From Ochotona curzoniae (Eukaryota; Chordata; Mammalia; Lagomorpha; Ochotonidae), in contig NW_024467106.1 in assembly GCF_017591425.1 (NCBI RefSeq), positions 24,666,501-24,730,500 of the forward strand: 64,000 bases of DNA, given 5' to 3'. The number at the start of each line of letters is the position of its first letter. The stretch's first letter is position 1. Shown piece after piece: positions 22,561-35,251 of the stretch. The notes beneath the pieces are model-generated. The model saw nothing but the letters and a program-made list of their open reading frames with translations. It did not search any database and had not been told where the DNA came from. The translations under genes and the position numbers were made by a program.

Positions 22561-25500
22561 CACTTAATTCTTTTAGATTTTGAAAAACTCTTGGATGTGG
22601 TATACTAAGTTGAACCACATTTCACTCCAATAATTTATTTTGGAACCATCTAGCTAAAATGCTGACAAAAACCACTGCATAAAATATCAAATAAAAACCC
22701 TTACGAAAAAGATTGAAGAAAATAAAGAAGTTGTATATTTTATTATCTAAAATGAATTTTTCCTGTTCACAAAGTGAATTCCTAAATTGTTGTTTGCTCT
22801 GTTCCTGGTAAGTTAGATGACCATCTCTGCCTTCTTCAGATGAGGAGTTTCATAGGTTTGGGACTTCTTATTCATCTCAATAATTATAACACATAGGATT
22901 ATACCTATTAATTTATAAAACCAAATATGTATTTGTTAATTGCATGAGCATATAGTACTCATTAAATAATAGATTTTTTCCTTACATAAATGTGCTGGAA
23001 TGGTAGGTTATAATGAAGGGATTTTACAGAAAAAGTAATATGTAAAAACTATATAAAACTGAAAAAAATCTTTTTCCAAAAGTAATAAAATCGACTTTAA
23101 TTCTTTACTTCTTTTCAAAGGATAGGGCTAAATTCTTTTCACACAAAGATTCTGTTGTCTGCCAAATTTTAGTTAAAAAAAAAAAGTGTCTTTCCCTTGA
23201 TTTGATGAGGTGATTAAAGAAATGCTTTTCATTTGCTTTCATCAGTATAGATTATTGAAAATACTCCAAGAAGCAGCACAGAATATTTTATAGAAAAACA
23301 CATTTGGTGAAGAAATAGCCCATCTTTCTTTTTATACACGGAGTGTAGTGATTAAATAAATCAGGAGATGACTATGTGTAGTGCCTAAGCCATTTAGAAA
23401 TCTGCCATGCTTCTGATGTCTGTGTTATCGTTTTGTGTATTTACTTCGTTCCTGAAGAAAAGGAGAGTAAATCTACAAGGTAGAGTGCTTTTATAAATAA
23501 ACATATGCACTTTACAGCTAGATACAATTGGGTGATTGTTAAGTCACATTCAGTCACTTTTTTTTCCTAATTACTGAATATTAAATATATAAGGCTATTA
23601 TACTCTGTTTTTATGTTGAAAAAGATCAATAGTCTTATAAAAGCCATGTATTTGGATTAAATAAATGTAAAGAGACCTCTTCCCAGATGTAATCTCTATT
23701 CTGCAAGTCAACAATTTTTTTTAAATATTTTATATATCACATATTGAATGGGACACTTGAGGTATGGCAGTAAGCAGAGCCATCTCTATCACCCGAGAAT
23801 AATGGCTCACTGGAGATGAAAATCATCAGTTAATTAGAAATGTTTTAGTAAACAGCTACTTGGGTTAAATGGGACCACTTCTAACATAAAGAGCAATACC
23901 TGCACATGGTTTCCTGAGGAAATTGTATTTAAATTGAGGCCTGAAGAATATGAAGGAATTGGGTAGACTGTAAGATGAGAGGAGGCAGCATTTCTAACGT
24001 TACCACTTTTGCTAAAAGGAAAAATATCTATTTCTACAGTTATTATATATTCTAAGAAATAAATTGGATATATTTTTATAAGTAATTCCACTAATTTGTA
24101 ATGTGTGATAAAACATTATCTCAGTACACTCATACTCTGGTATGAAGAGACAATTTCCAAGCAAATCAATAAATAGGAAACATTACTTTAATAGGATTTT
24201 ATTTTAGGGAATGACAGAGTTCACAGAATCATTTACCATTTAAAGAAAAAAAGTGACAATTTTGTATATAACAATAGTCTTTCTAAAATTTATTGTCCAT
24301 TTGGGAGACCTTATTTTACATTTAAAAGGGTGATTTGCAATATCTGCAGGTATCTGTACCAAGAATTATTTAGAGTTATATACCAGAAATTTTACATTAG
24401 AAAAATTTTTTTATCTCTATGAACCTATATCACTTCAATTGTACTATAAGACAGGTAATGTTCTATGATGTAAACAAGAATTAAAAATCTGATAACATTT
24501 TAAAGAATATTGTAGGTAATCAGTATATTTTACTTTGTGAGACTACTTAATTTGTTTTATGCATATGGAGCTTGTAGTACGCTCATGGAGCAGAAGACAA
24601 ATTTTGTCACTAACCATGATTAGTTTTAAACAGAGATTACAACTCATTAGAGTGTTACTGTGTAAAGTCACCTCAAATCTATGATTACCAGCTTTAAATG
24701 TGGGAGTAGAAATATCATTCAGAAATATTTTAAGAAAAAGTACCAATATATATAATACGGAAGTGGAAAGTGGTATTAAAAATTACTGATTTTTTTATCT
24801 CTCCATCGTTATTATTAATGAAATACTATGATAGATGTAATGAAGGAAGAAAGGTAAATCAGTTTTTCCCTCATGTAGTTTATGCTGTTCTGTGGAGGAA
24901 GTGATAAATAATTTGAGTATACTCATGTGCCCTCTGTTATTTAAATCAAAAGAAGGATAAAAATATAGCAATAAAATATTTGATTTATGAAATAACTAAA
25001 ACTAAAGAAAGATAAGTAATTTTGTCCTCCATCATATGTAAATTAACACACATCACTCCTGTATGTTGGAGATTATACACATATAACTTCAAGTTCAAAT
25101 TTTATACTCAACTATTTTGCTGGAAACTTCTATTTTCCTCACTCTATTATGTATGCAGTTTGTCTTAATTCTATGTGCATTTAATCATTAATTAATTATC
25201 TAAAGTTAAGCCCTCTAAATTAGTGAAATTAATAAAAAGTTATTATTAATCAGATAATAATTTCTATATATGTGATGGCTAGGGGAAACTAGGAAATGAG
25301 TTATTTTAACAAAGATAAGTTGAAAAACTTTCAGTTTTCAGAGAATACCTGGTGTAATAATTATATAGCATCAATAAATTCTGTACAATTAAAATGAAAT
25401 GTGGGGATGCATGTAAGACCGAACTTAGAGACATTATTAAATATAGCAGAATAAAATGCCCTTATCATATTATTTTAGAGAAAAGGCTGCTGGCGTATAG

Positions 25501-25884
25501 ATTACTGATCTTAGCCAGTAAACAGAATGGACAGAGAATACAAATATTTCTCTTAAAAGGGGCCAAGTGATATTGAGAATGAACAATGTAGATTAACAAG
25601 TGCTTATAATCAACTGATAACCAAATTATATGAAATTTTTAACTTCACATTTTATTTGTATTACATTACTTATAATATATTAATATGAAATATTTACTAT
25701 TGAAAACTTTAAAGATTAATTTCATCATTAAGTATTTAGCAGGCTCCTTCTGTTGCCATATTAGGGCATTTACTGAAAAACAAAACTGATGCAATTTTTC
25801 CCCCAAATGACAATGAATTATTCAATTCCCTGTATGTTTAAATTAAAATGTTACACTCAAAAATAATATTGGGGAAATATAATG
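22561..25884. other. AT-rich unassigned DNA
   Basis: More than 3 kb with no SINE, L1 or LTR recognised and no convincing ORF. This is the longest repeat-poor stretch after the first 3 kb. Confidence 0.5.
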
Positions 25885-26160
25885 ACAAGTCTTTTTAAAA
25901 TATTTTATTTATAGATGTGTATCTATTTTACGTATTTCACAATACAGAGCTGGAAGCTTAATGATACTTCCCACCCTATCATTTCTACCACCTGTGTGCC
26001 CACGCACTCTGCTCTTTTCTTACATCTGTATTTTTCTTGTAAGTTTAAAATGACATAATTTCAGTTTATTGAACAATCTCAGGCTTAACAATTTTTGGTA
26101 AAGAATTCAGCAAATAGAAAGATGCAAAAACTATTACTCAAGAGTATGGGCAAAGCTAAA
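25885..26160 (-). mobile_element. Probable L1 3' UTR fragment
   Basis: TTTTAAAATATTTTATTTAT, then CCCACCCTATCATTTCTACC and a C-rich stretch, resembles the left edge of the minus-strand L1 at 15870 and the one at 47620. It would be the reverse complement of a G-rich L1 3' end. Confidence 0.5.
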
Positions 26161-26229
26161 GATAATAATCACATTTTGTAATGTTATTTTCTCTCATACA
26201 GGTTATATTTTTATTTTACATAATATATT

Positions 26230-26520
26230 TTTATATACAAATGAGAATTAATACAGATATCCACCAGAAAGGAAGGAAGGAAGGAAAGAGGAAGGAAGGA
26301 AGGAAGAAAGGAAGCGAAGGAGGGAGGGAGGGGAGGGGAGAGGGAGGAAGGAAGCATGATGTGTATCTAAGTTATGGAAAACTGCTCAGTCACAAAAAAT
26401 TATGAAAGGCTCTCTTTTGCATCAAAATGGGTGCAACCGGAAACTATTATGCTTAGTATAATAAGTCAGTTCCCATAAGACAAATATCACATATTTTGCC
26501 TGATTTTTAGTAATTTAAAG
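26230..26520 (+). mobile_element. Short L1 ORF2/3' UTR fragment split by a simple repeat
   Basis: CATCAAAATGGGTGCAACCG, then GAAACTATTATGCTTAGTAT and TAATAAGTCAGTTCCC, match the last 100 bases of the intact ORF2 (about 10117-10190). A GGAA-rich simple repeat occupies the part just upstream. Confidence 0.78.
26268..26356 (+). repeat. GGAA/GGGA purine microsatellite
   Basis: A pure-purine tract built from GGAA, GAAA and GGGA units, uninterrupted by pyrimidines apart from one C near 26315. It lies inside or beside an L1 3' fragment, probably grown from an A-rich L1 stretch. Confidence 0.93.
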
Positions 26521-26559
26521 ATGTTTTTGCATTAGAATTTTTGTTTCCTCTCAGTTCTA

Positions 26560-28060
26560 TTAGCATTTGTTTAAAATAGCCAAGTGCCCTGGCATTGGTG
26601 CATATGCTATATTATAGTCACATCTTCCTTTTGTATTGATTGCTTCATCATTACATAATGCTCTTTTTTTCCTCTTTTGACAATTTTGAAATTAAATTCT
26701 ACTTTGTTTTGGCAGGCCTTTATTTCACATTAATTTGTAAATGAGATATTTACAGGTTGTAGTATTCTATAAATTCTATTCTGGGTTTATTTTTATTTGA
26801 TTTTGTTTTTTCATAACAAACTCTGGCTTTCCATTTTCTGCTCCTTTAAGATTCAGATATTGATGGGGTGTTGATTGTCAGTCTAACTGGAGATCTGCTG
26901 AAAGTATTCTGATATCTCTTGTATACATTTTAGAATCTTTTTATGTCTTGTGAAAATTTTGACTATAATGTGTTGTGTTGAATATCTACTGAATAGGTCT
27001 GTTTGAAGTTCCATGAATTTCCTGTACTTGATTATCCATTTATCTCTCCAATTTAAGCAAATCTTCTAATATTATTTGATTGAATATGCCTTCTAATCCA
27101 TTCTGTCTTTCAACACCTTCATGAATTTCTAAGCTTGTATGTTAGGTTGTTTGATAATATCCCAGAAATCTTGGAGAATATTTTCATTAAATTTTTGTGA
27201 GATTTTTGGTCTGAGAAATCTCAAAAAACTGATCTTATAGATTATAGATTCTTCCTTTGTTTTACCAAATCTGATGGCAGAGTGCCACACTGTATTTTTC
27301 ATTATGCGTACTGAGTTCTTCATCTTTAGTAGGTGAGTCTAACTTCTCTTCTGTATTTTAATCTTGTGGAAATGTTCTCATCCATGTTGTGTATGGATTT
27401 TCTTAGTTCATGCATTTGTTTCTTGTTGTTTTTGAGTAATTTTTGATTATTTCTTTAAAATTTATTTTCAGATACTTCATCAAGCTCTTCATCCTCACAT
27501 TCTAGTATTGTAATATTGTTCTGTTCCCTGAGGAAGTCAAATTGTCTCGTTTGTTGATGTTTGTCATGTGTCTATATTTGTTTTTATGCATTGTTGTAAT
27601 TTCTTGCTGGCTTCCCTTCTGATGGTTTCGATGTTTGAAATATGCTTTTTTTGGATTGCTGGAGTGTCTGTTCCTTACATGGATATTCAGAGGCATGTGA
27701 TAAATTTTACCAGGGAACTCTGTTTAGTACTGGGTTGTGGCGCCGAAGTCCAGAGTGACTCCTATTGGACATGGTGCCTTTCCTCTATTGTCACCAGTTG
27801 GTGATGTGATCTCATCTACTGATGTAACCCCACCTCACCTCTTTCCTTTCAAGACAGTCAATTCTGAGGGAGAGGCCACAATAGAACATACCCCACCACA
27901 ATTTTGCACGGACTGCACAAAGGATCTGCTTTATCTTCCATGTGATCACAGAAACCTCTTCAATTACCAACTCCACATCCACAGAGTACCCTGAGCCTCT
28001 GAAGCCAGAAACAGGCAGAAACAAGGATTCCCCAGAGGTCCAGCTGCACTCCATGTCTTA
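26560..28060 (-). mobile_element. Old L1 5' region (5' UTR and ORF1 area)
   Basis: Read on the minus strand, the GC-richer part at 27700-28060 comes first. An A-rich ORF1-like part follows (27000-27650), with scraps of open frame at 27502-27696 and 27129-27323. The texture (GTTGATTGTCAGTCTAACTG, then CTTGATTATCCATTTATCTC) matches my memory of old mammalian L1M-type 5' ends in reverse. No alignment was run, and the subfamily is unknown. Confidence 0.5.
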
Positions 28061-29440
28061 CAGTACAGACACAGAATTTCCACTGTCATAGCATGAAGAA
28101 TTGTACAGTTTTATAATTTTTCCCCTAAATAAAACTCTTTCAAACAAAATGAAAATGACAACAGGAAAGGAAAGAAAGAACAAGAAAAATGATAAATACC
28201 CTAGTAAATATATCGTGACTGTTCTTGAATCCCTCACAATTTTTCTTTAAGTGTAAATAGTCTAAACACACTAAGAGATAGATACCTTTATGCTGTGAGA
28301 AAAAATGCAATTTCAAAACAATAATGTAGTCAGATGAACAAATTGTGTTTGAGGATAAAACAGTACAGAAATGCTAATGCTAGAATAATGTTAGCATATT
28401 TATTGATGCTGTTAATGCGTTTGCAGTTAATTTAAGTAAAATAACTTACACATGAACATTTTAAAGGTTAATATTGCCAGCTTATGAAATTACGGAGTAT
28501 TTTTTCAGACCTATTCAGATTTTATAAAAAAGAGCAACTACTGAATTAATTTTTTAAATAGTTTCCAATGAGTGATGATTTAGAAAAAAAAACTTGAGAT
28601 GGTTTTTACTAGGTCCTTGGGAGATCACACTGTTAAAAAGTATCATTCTGTGTTTGAAAGCCACAGAGTTCATGGGACAATTATGGAAATTGGTGGCTGG
28701 GTAATGAGGATGAGTCAAATTCATATTTTAGAAAGTGATAATAATATATATGTATACCTCAGTAGTTTGTAAGGGTAGAGAAATTAAACTTGAGGCAGGT
28801 AAGTAAAATTCATTTAGAAAATAGAAAGAAGAAATTTTGAGGCTTGAAGTTCCCAGTTAGAATAATCCATTGGAAGCTGGCTGGTTAGATGTGAAATTCA
28901 AAAATGTAGAGCTGGAAATACAGATTAGGTAATGCCATGGAATAAATAGTGTGTAGCTTTAAAGGGTGTAGAAGTGAGTCTGTTTATGGAAAGCTAATTT
29001 GTTTAAATGGTTGAGTATACATCACAGAGCTCTGCATCTGGGAGCAGTAGCACATGGAGATTTATTACTAACATTAAGTGAGGAGGGTTGATGTTATATC
29101 CCAAGGGCAGTATGTTAATATGCATATCCACAAGAACAAGTAGTTCTTGCTCTATATTTTACTACTTAAATACACCTCTGATTACTACAGTAATTTAATC
29201 TTCACCTAATTTCACTAAATGACTTGTAAACATCAGCTAGTAAAAGTTAATTGAGGAAAATGTAATTGGATATTTTCAATATTGCTGTACTGTACAATTA
29301 AGCAATTCTTTGTGATTGGTAATGAGATATCAGTTCGAAGTAAAAGTTGGGAAAATATATGTTACTTCTTTTTATTGCCAGGATCAAATTAAGGTAATCT
29401 TCATTACTTCTGAACCAAAAATCTTTGGATTTTTGTTCAA
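28061..29440. other. AT-rich unassigned DNA
   Basis: No gene or confidently recognised element. The 28620-29000 part is less AT-rich and could be an ancient repeat, but I cannot place it. Confidence 0.45.
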
Positions 29441-29566
29441 GCATATGCATATATTTGTTTATATATGCATAATATATGAACAATATATATAAATTTATTC
29501 ATATATAATATATAAACATACACATATGTATATATAAATTATTTTTATATATGTATAAATTCCCTG
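29440..29566. repeat. AT-rich palindromic low-complexity tract
   Basis: Alternating TATA/ATAT with repeated CATATGCATATAT and TATATAAATT units. It is self-complementary enough to form cruciform-like hairpins. Confidence 0.8.
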
Positions 29567-29597
29567 CAAAGAATATAACCACCATTCATTTGTTTTT

Positions 29598-29631
29598 AAA
29601 ATAGTCACTTAGTTATTATTGGTGGTTTAAA
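29598..29631 (+). repeat. Long target-site duplication, left copy
   Basis: A 34-base sequence beginning AAAATAGT and ending GGTGGTTTAAA matches 30574-30607 at 32 of 34 positions. Confidence 0.88.
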
Positions 29632-30573
29632 GCCCAGATTCTTCCTCACAGGATCTAATGCCATCAGAACAATAGCCGGGATCCCTGAGTGGTCCTCAGG
29701 AACAGAAGAACAGTAAACTTCTTTTGGGACTCGGGAGGGGAGCTTTCTCTGGGCCTTAGTTAGTTACAACTTTGGGTCCCCACCCTGTCTTGCAATGACC
29801 ATCAGGGTCACTCTGGCGCCTGAGACCAATAAGGAAATTTTAGAATCACACAGGAAATGGACAGCTTGGACTCACATATACCTTACTAGGTAGGACACAA
29901 AAATTAATTACTCCTCACTAAGGTATAGAAGATTTCTCTGCACACCCCTCCTAAATCTGTTTTGCACCTTAATTGTTAATATATGCCTAGTTAGAGTCAT
30001 AAGCTTGATTGGACTACCCTAAACTCTGCCAAGTTCAGTAAAAATTATGCTTCAATACTATAAACTGCTGAATATAAAAATGAAAATAGACACAAGACAG
30101 CTGAATAGTTCCTTATAACTATTTTAAGGTGATAGCAGCTGGTTGTGTATAAACTAAAATTGAAATGTCAATGAAATAGTCACAGGATGTGGTTAAGAAC
30201 TTGCGTTTTCTAACATATTGGTCACTCAATACCTTATCAATTAACTCCATAATGTGGTAAATTGTTGTTGATGTTATATTGTGGCTTCTCATTGGATGAG
30301 ATGATATTCTGCAATCTCTATTTTAGGACCAGAAATGGTCTCCACAAGAAACTGTTGAATTTATCTGGACAGTACAATGTTGGACTCTTGATATGCATGG
30401 TACATGCTTGCAATGAAGGAACCTTGACTGGGTTTGAGCGGTACTGCTACAACAATATGGAGGAATCCATCATGGGGGGAGGGCATGGATAGAGGATGGA
30501 GGAATCCCAGAGCCTGTGAAACTGTGTCATAAAACAAAATTAAATATATGAATAAATGAATAAATAAACAAAT
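29632..30573 (+). mobile_element. 5'-truncated L1 consisting of 3' UTR only
   Basis: The right part (from about 30185) aligns with the young L1 3' UTR: AGAACTTGCGTTTTCTAACA, ATTAACTCCATAATG, GGACCAGAAATGGTCTCC, TTTATCTGGACAGTACAATG, CATGGGGGGAGGG and AGAGCCTGTGAAACTGTG. It ends in an AATAAATGAATAAATAAAC tail. The left 550 bases, less AT-rich, have no counterpart in the young L1. A 34-bp target-site duplication bounds it precisely. Confidence 0.9.
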
Positions 30574-30607
30574 AAAATAGTTACTCAGTTATTATTGGTG
30601 GTTTAAA
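30574..30607 (+). repeat. Long target-site duplication, right copy
   Basis: Matches 29598-29631 with two mismatches (C/T at the 9th base and T/C at the 13th). The length is at the upper end of usual L1 duplications. Confidence 0.88.
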
Positions 30608-30644
30608 ACTTCGTGGCAAAGACTTTAGCCACTAGGTTACTGCA
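30608..30644 (-). mobile_element. Possible SINE head remnant
   Basis: GACTTTAGCCACTAGGTTAC resembles the complement of a SINE 5' end. Only about 35 bases remain. Confidence 0.4.
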
Positions 30645-32020
30645 TAAGAATTATGGAAGTCCCAGAAGGTGCAGAAAAGAGAAGCTGAGGTTAAAGGTGT
30701 ATTCAATGAAATAATAAATGAAACTTTCCTAATGTGTAGAAAGATTTGGAAAACAATATCCAGGTGGGGCACAGAACTCCCAACAGATTGGATCAATATT
30801 GAACTTCCCCATGATACATGATAATTAAGTTCTCTTCAGTTGAATGTAAGGAAAGATCCTTAAATGTACATGTGATAAAAATCAAATGACCTAAGGAGGA
30901 TCCCCAGTCAAACTCACAGCTGACCTCTCAGAGGAAATGCTGTAGGCCAGAAGAGAATGGAGTGACATATTCCAGATTCTAAAAGGGAAACATTTTCAGT
31001 CCTGGATAATGTGTCCAGCAAAGCTCTGCTTTGAGTTTGAAAATCAAATAAAATTCTTCTACAGTGAAGAAAAAACTCCAAGAATTCATCTCATCTAATA
31101 ATGCCCTAAAAAGATACTCAAAGATTTTCTCATGAAAGAGAAAAGGAAAACCAAAAGCAAATGTGGGGAGCAACCCAGTGAAAGGCCAACAGAATACAAA
31201 ATCAAAGAACAACACATTGCTAAAATACAGAACCCAACTGTCCCCTATCCGTATTAACGCTGAATGTAGTGGATTAAACTCATGAACTAAATACCATAGA
31301 TTAGAGAACTGAATTGAAAAAACAAAACCCATCTATCTGTTACTTCCAGGAGACATATCTCACCAACAAAGATCAGAGGAAACTGGAAGTGAAAGGATGG
31401 AAAAAGATATTCCAAGCAAATCGTAAGGAAAAACATGAAGGTGTAGCCATTTTTATATCAGATGATATAGACTTTGACATGAAAAAAGTTAAGAGAGATG
31501 GAGAACGCCACATAATGATGAGAGGATCCATTTAGAGATCACCATAATAAATGTGGATATGTCAAATGCCAAAGCATCTGGCTGTGTAAAACAAATATTA
31601 ATGGATTTAAAGGGAGAAATAGACTTCAATACAATAACAGTGGGGAACTTTAATACTCCTTTAACATCAATGGGTGGATCAACGAGACAGAAACTCAGCA
31701 AAGCAGCAACAGAACTCACCCAGACACTAGAGCAAATGGACTTAGTTGATATCTACTGAACTATTCATCCTACAGATAGAGAATATGCTTTTTTTTTTTT
31801 ATCAGTACATGGAACCTTCTCCAGAATTGACTATGTTATAGGTCACAAAACAAGCCTCAGCAACTTTTTAAAAAGATCAAAATTATACCATGCATCTTTT
31901 CAAGGCATCTTGGAGTGAAACTCAAGGCATCATAGAGTGAAACTAGAGATCAAGAAGTCAAAAACTTCATGCAGTGTTAAGGAAAGTTAATTTACTATTG
32001 CGTATGTGCTAAGAGCTTTG
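30645..32020 (+). mobile_element. Old L1 internal fragment (ORF1 end to ORF2 endonuclease)
   Basis: It begins in the ORF1 RRM (AGAATTATGGAAGTCCC) and passes the C-terminal domain (GAAATGCTGTAGGCCAGAAGAGAATGG region at 30936-30962). After an inter-ORF spacer it enters the ORF2 endonuclease: GTTACTTCCAGGAGACATAT at the catalytic Glu region and GTGGGGAACTTTAATACTCC at the Asp-x-Asn region. It ends near the residue-250 equivalent. Several stops and frameshifts are present, for example the TAG at about 31533 and the TGA in ATCTACTGAACT. Catalytic Asp 145 reads as Asn (GGGAACTTTAAT). Dead element. Confidence 0.92.
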
Positions 32021-32615
32021 TTGAAAAATAGCAAAACTGAACTCAAATTCATATTTTGTTTATTGGAGCTTCATGTTTCTTATTTGTGTTGCTTACCTAT
32101 CTATGTATGCTATTGTGTTGACTAAGCATATTAAAATGCTTAGAATAATGAATTCAAATAACTAATGTGTCAATTATATACCAAGGACAAGTCCACTAGG
32201 AAAATATGTAAGCTCTTTTAGATGCTTAAAGAAAAGGTTTTCAGAAATAATTGAATACTGATTATTTTGCCCCTATTGAAAAATTCTGAAGCAGATGTTG
32301 AGAATTCATTTAATTTGTGTTTGTTCAGTTAGGATCCTATCAAAAAGAAATGCACTGTGAACAGTGTAATTCTGAACCAAATCTGACACTCACTTCTGGC
32401 AAATATTCATTGTATTTGGGGAGAACTCACATCTATAGCCTTTTTCTGTTTTACTCTGCTTTTGTTTTTGTTTCTTAAAATGTTAAAGTTTTTAATTCAC
32501 AAAGACTGTATTCAAATTGGAGAAGCGGTAGAACATTAGTTACTTTTATTTTCTGTATCCAAATTTCCTGTAGACAAAATAGGAGTTTTAAAAAAAAAGG
32601 ATATGTAAAGCCTGA
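32021..32615. other. AT-rich unassigned DNA
   Basis: Nothing recognised. Confidence 0.5.
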
Positions 32616-32965
32616 GGCGTTTTTTGCTACTAAAATAAAATATCTAAGATGGTGTACGTAATAGAGAAAAAAGGCTTATTTGACGCATAGTCCTGCTGGC
32701 TGGAAAGTCCAAATATCAGTGTACTGTTGAGCAGGATACTGGTGTTACTGGCTCCCTGCTATGTGAATTTACTGAGAAAAACGAAAAGGCTATCTGTAAA
32801 GACTGGCTGAATACAGGGGTAGCAGCATATTATAATAAGTAATTTGTAAAACGTAACTCACTCCAGAAACAGTTCCATTGATTTCTTCTAAGGATGATGT
32901 CTCATTATTTAATCATCTTCAATTAGTCCAATTTCTCCATGTGACACTAAGGCTGATCTGCTTGT
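32616..32965 (-). mobile_element. Probable ERVL-MaLR-like LTR relic
   Basis: AAGGCTTATTTGACGCATAG, then CCTGCTGGCTGGAAAGTCCA and a TCAGTGTACTG segment, matches the pattern of antisense MaLR-type LTRs common in placental mammals. Assignment is from memory of the family. No terminal repeats or duplications were found. Confidence 0.45.
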
Positions 32966-33936
32966 GCATGATTCCTTGAGAAACACAAGCCTTTTCCCAA
33001 GTATGGAGTCTACTTTTAGAAATGTTGAAAGTATTGAAATATATCTTATATGCAAAGTTGATAACATAGTTTCTGTAAAGCATTAAGATAATTATGTTAT
33101 TATTAATATTGTCTGAACTGTAAGCACTTGTTACTCACTTTATATCATTATATTTATGTTTATGTAAGAAACTGTTTTGAAGAAACAAAACTAGGAAATG
33201 AATGAACAACTCAACTCAATGTTAAAATTATTTTGTATCTTCAATTTAATTATGTAGTAATAATTTGAAATACATTCAGCGATTTGTCTCTGACCCTTAT
33301 TTATATATTATACAGATATGCATATATTAATATGTTAATATTTTATATAATGTCTTTGTATATTAATGCTTCTAATTTCTATGAAAATATCAAAGATGAG
33401 TTCCTTAGCTAAGCATCTTCTGATTTTCTGATTCTTCCACTCTGAATTTGAATATGGAAAAAAGTCACTTTTTTCATTCACAGGCTTTGAAAACTAAATC
33501 TTTGAATGAGAGGAAATAGAAGCTAAATGGAAAGCCAAACTAATTTTACTTATGCAGTTACAGCTTTTCACAGTGAATGATTTACAGCTCTTCAGTGTTA
33601 CTTAGTGAATGTAATCACACATATTTGTCTCACAGAGAATTATATTGTGACATATGCATAGTTAGCAGGACTGCTATTATATAAATTACCAAAGATTTGT
33701 TGTTTAAAGTTGCAGCATACTAAAAGAAGGCATGTGTGAAGTTTTCTTGAAAAATATTTCCATTAGTGAAAAACAACTTAGCTATGTAAGTTATTATCTA
33801 ATCAATTAGACTGGTTGTAATCTCATTAATATTTATGCCTTATTCAAAGGAAGTAATAAAAGCTATAAAATGTCAAGGAACAGATACAGGAGAGAAGACA
33901 TGGCTGTTAGTATGTAGAGTAGGAAAGGAATAAAAA
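32966..33936. other. AT-rich unassigned DNA
   Basis: No gene or repeat was recognised; an AT-rich run at 33300-33360. Confidence 0.5.
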
Positions 33937-34220
33937 AAGGTCCTCACCTTGTATGTGCCTGGGCCCCACATGGGTGCCATTTCCAATCCCTTGTGGCCCC
34001 ACTTCCCCTACAGTTCCCTGGGAAAGCAGTCAAGGATGGCCCAAAGCCTTGGGAGCCTGCACCCACATGGAAGAGCCAGAAGAAATCTCTGGGCTCCTAG
34101 CTTTGGAATGCTCTTGTGGCCACTTGGGGAGTAAATTATCATTCAGATTCTTCCTTTCTGTCTCTCCTCCTCTCTGTGTATCTGCATTTCCAATAAAAAA
34201 TGAATAAATCTTTAAAAAAG
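33937..34220 (+). mobile_element. Lagomorph SINE, head truncated
   Basis: Starts at GGTCCTCACCTTGTATG, lacking the first 30 or so bases (including most of the A box). It continues through GGGCCCCACATGGGTGCC, GATGGCCCAAAGCCTTGGGA and TCTGTCTCTCCTCCTCTCTG to an ATGAATAAATCTTTAAAAAA tail. It pairs in inverted orientation with the SINE at 34370. Confidence 0.92.
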
Positions 34221-34369
34221 AACAAAGTAAGGTATTAATGGTATTAAATGTTTAATATATTTTACATTAAAATATTCTAAAGCATGGTGAAAAGAAAATG
34301 CTTGTCAAGTATTATGCCATAAATTTGAACTTTAGTGTATATATTTAGCAGAAGTCTAGGGCAAGTTTT

Positions 34370-34703
34370 TTTCTTTTTTTTTTTTTTTAGGATTTATTTA
34401 TGGAAAGTCAGATATACAGAGAGGAGGAAAGACAGAGAGGAAGATCTTCTGTCCATTGATTCACTTCCCAAGCGGCCCCTATGGCCAGAGCTGCACCAAT
34501 CCAAAGCCAGGAAGCAGGAGCTTGTTCTGGGTCTCTCATGTGGGTGCAGGGTCCCAAGGCTTTGGGCCATCCTCGACTGCTTTGCCAGGAAACCAGCAGG
34601 TAGCTGGATTGGAAGCAGGGCTGCAAGGACAGGAACCAGTGCACATATGGGATCCTGGTATGTGAAGGGGGTCTTTACCTGCTAGGCTTCTGTGCCAGGC
34701 CCC
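34370..34703 (-). mobile_element. Lagomorph SINE, fairly young
   Basis: Complete minus-strand copy. The T run and AGGATTTATTTATGGAAAGT come first, then GGGTCTCTCATGTGGGTGCA, ATATGGGATCCTGGTATGTG, and a head ending GGCTTCTGTGCCAGGCCCC. Flanked by AGGGCAAGTTTT (34358-34369) and AGGGCAGGTTTT (34704-34715), a 12-bp duplication with one mismatch. Confidence 0.93.
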
Positions 34704-34715
34704 AGGGCAGGTTTT

Positions 34716-35251
34716 GTTATGGTCTTATTAAGCCACTCTGTTGGCTAAAATAAATTACATTGAAGCTTTTTGCAATAATGAGTGAAGAAACACAGTTTTC
34801 TCCTTCTAGAGGGAGACACTACAAAAGACAAGACAAAAGATAGGAATGAAACATTCTCATGTAGAAACGTGTGAATGCTTTTATGATTTAGTTGGATGCA
34901 GTGATGAAGCTGGAGGGGCAGAAACTGCCCAATCTGTTGATTCTGAAATTCCAGATTTGGTAGCCTACATTGCCAGTAGCTATGTTAGGTTGATGTATAT
35001 TTCTTATCTGTGGAGCAATTGCTCAAAATCAATCACCCCAGACATTTAGGTCACAATCCTCCTAATTCAAACTGTGGAACCGTTACAAAGAATTTGAGAA
35101 GACCCTTTCACTGTGGAAAGCATTTTCATGAGACATCTGATTTACTTAAAGTTCATTTGGTGAAAGCCTAATAATCTTGTGATATATTTTATTCTCCTTC
35201 TGTTTTTCATAACATTTCTGGTGAGACATGTTTTCCAGCATGCTCTTAGTT
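34716..35251. other. Unassigned DNA
   Basis: An open frame at 34846-35049 is not recognisable. A short stretch at about 35100-35165 faintly resembles a C2H2 zinc-finger coding sequence but lacks the paired cysteines and histidines. I make no gene call. Confidence 0.4.

Noticed and set aside
35095..35170. C2H2 zinc-finger-like coding stretch
   Set aside because: A GGAAAG...TTT pattern recalls a finger, but the first cysteine, the second histidine and a finger-to-finger linker are missing, and the frame is broken. Chance resemblance is more likely.
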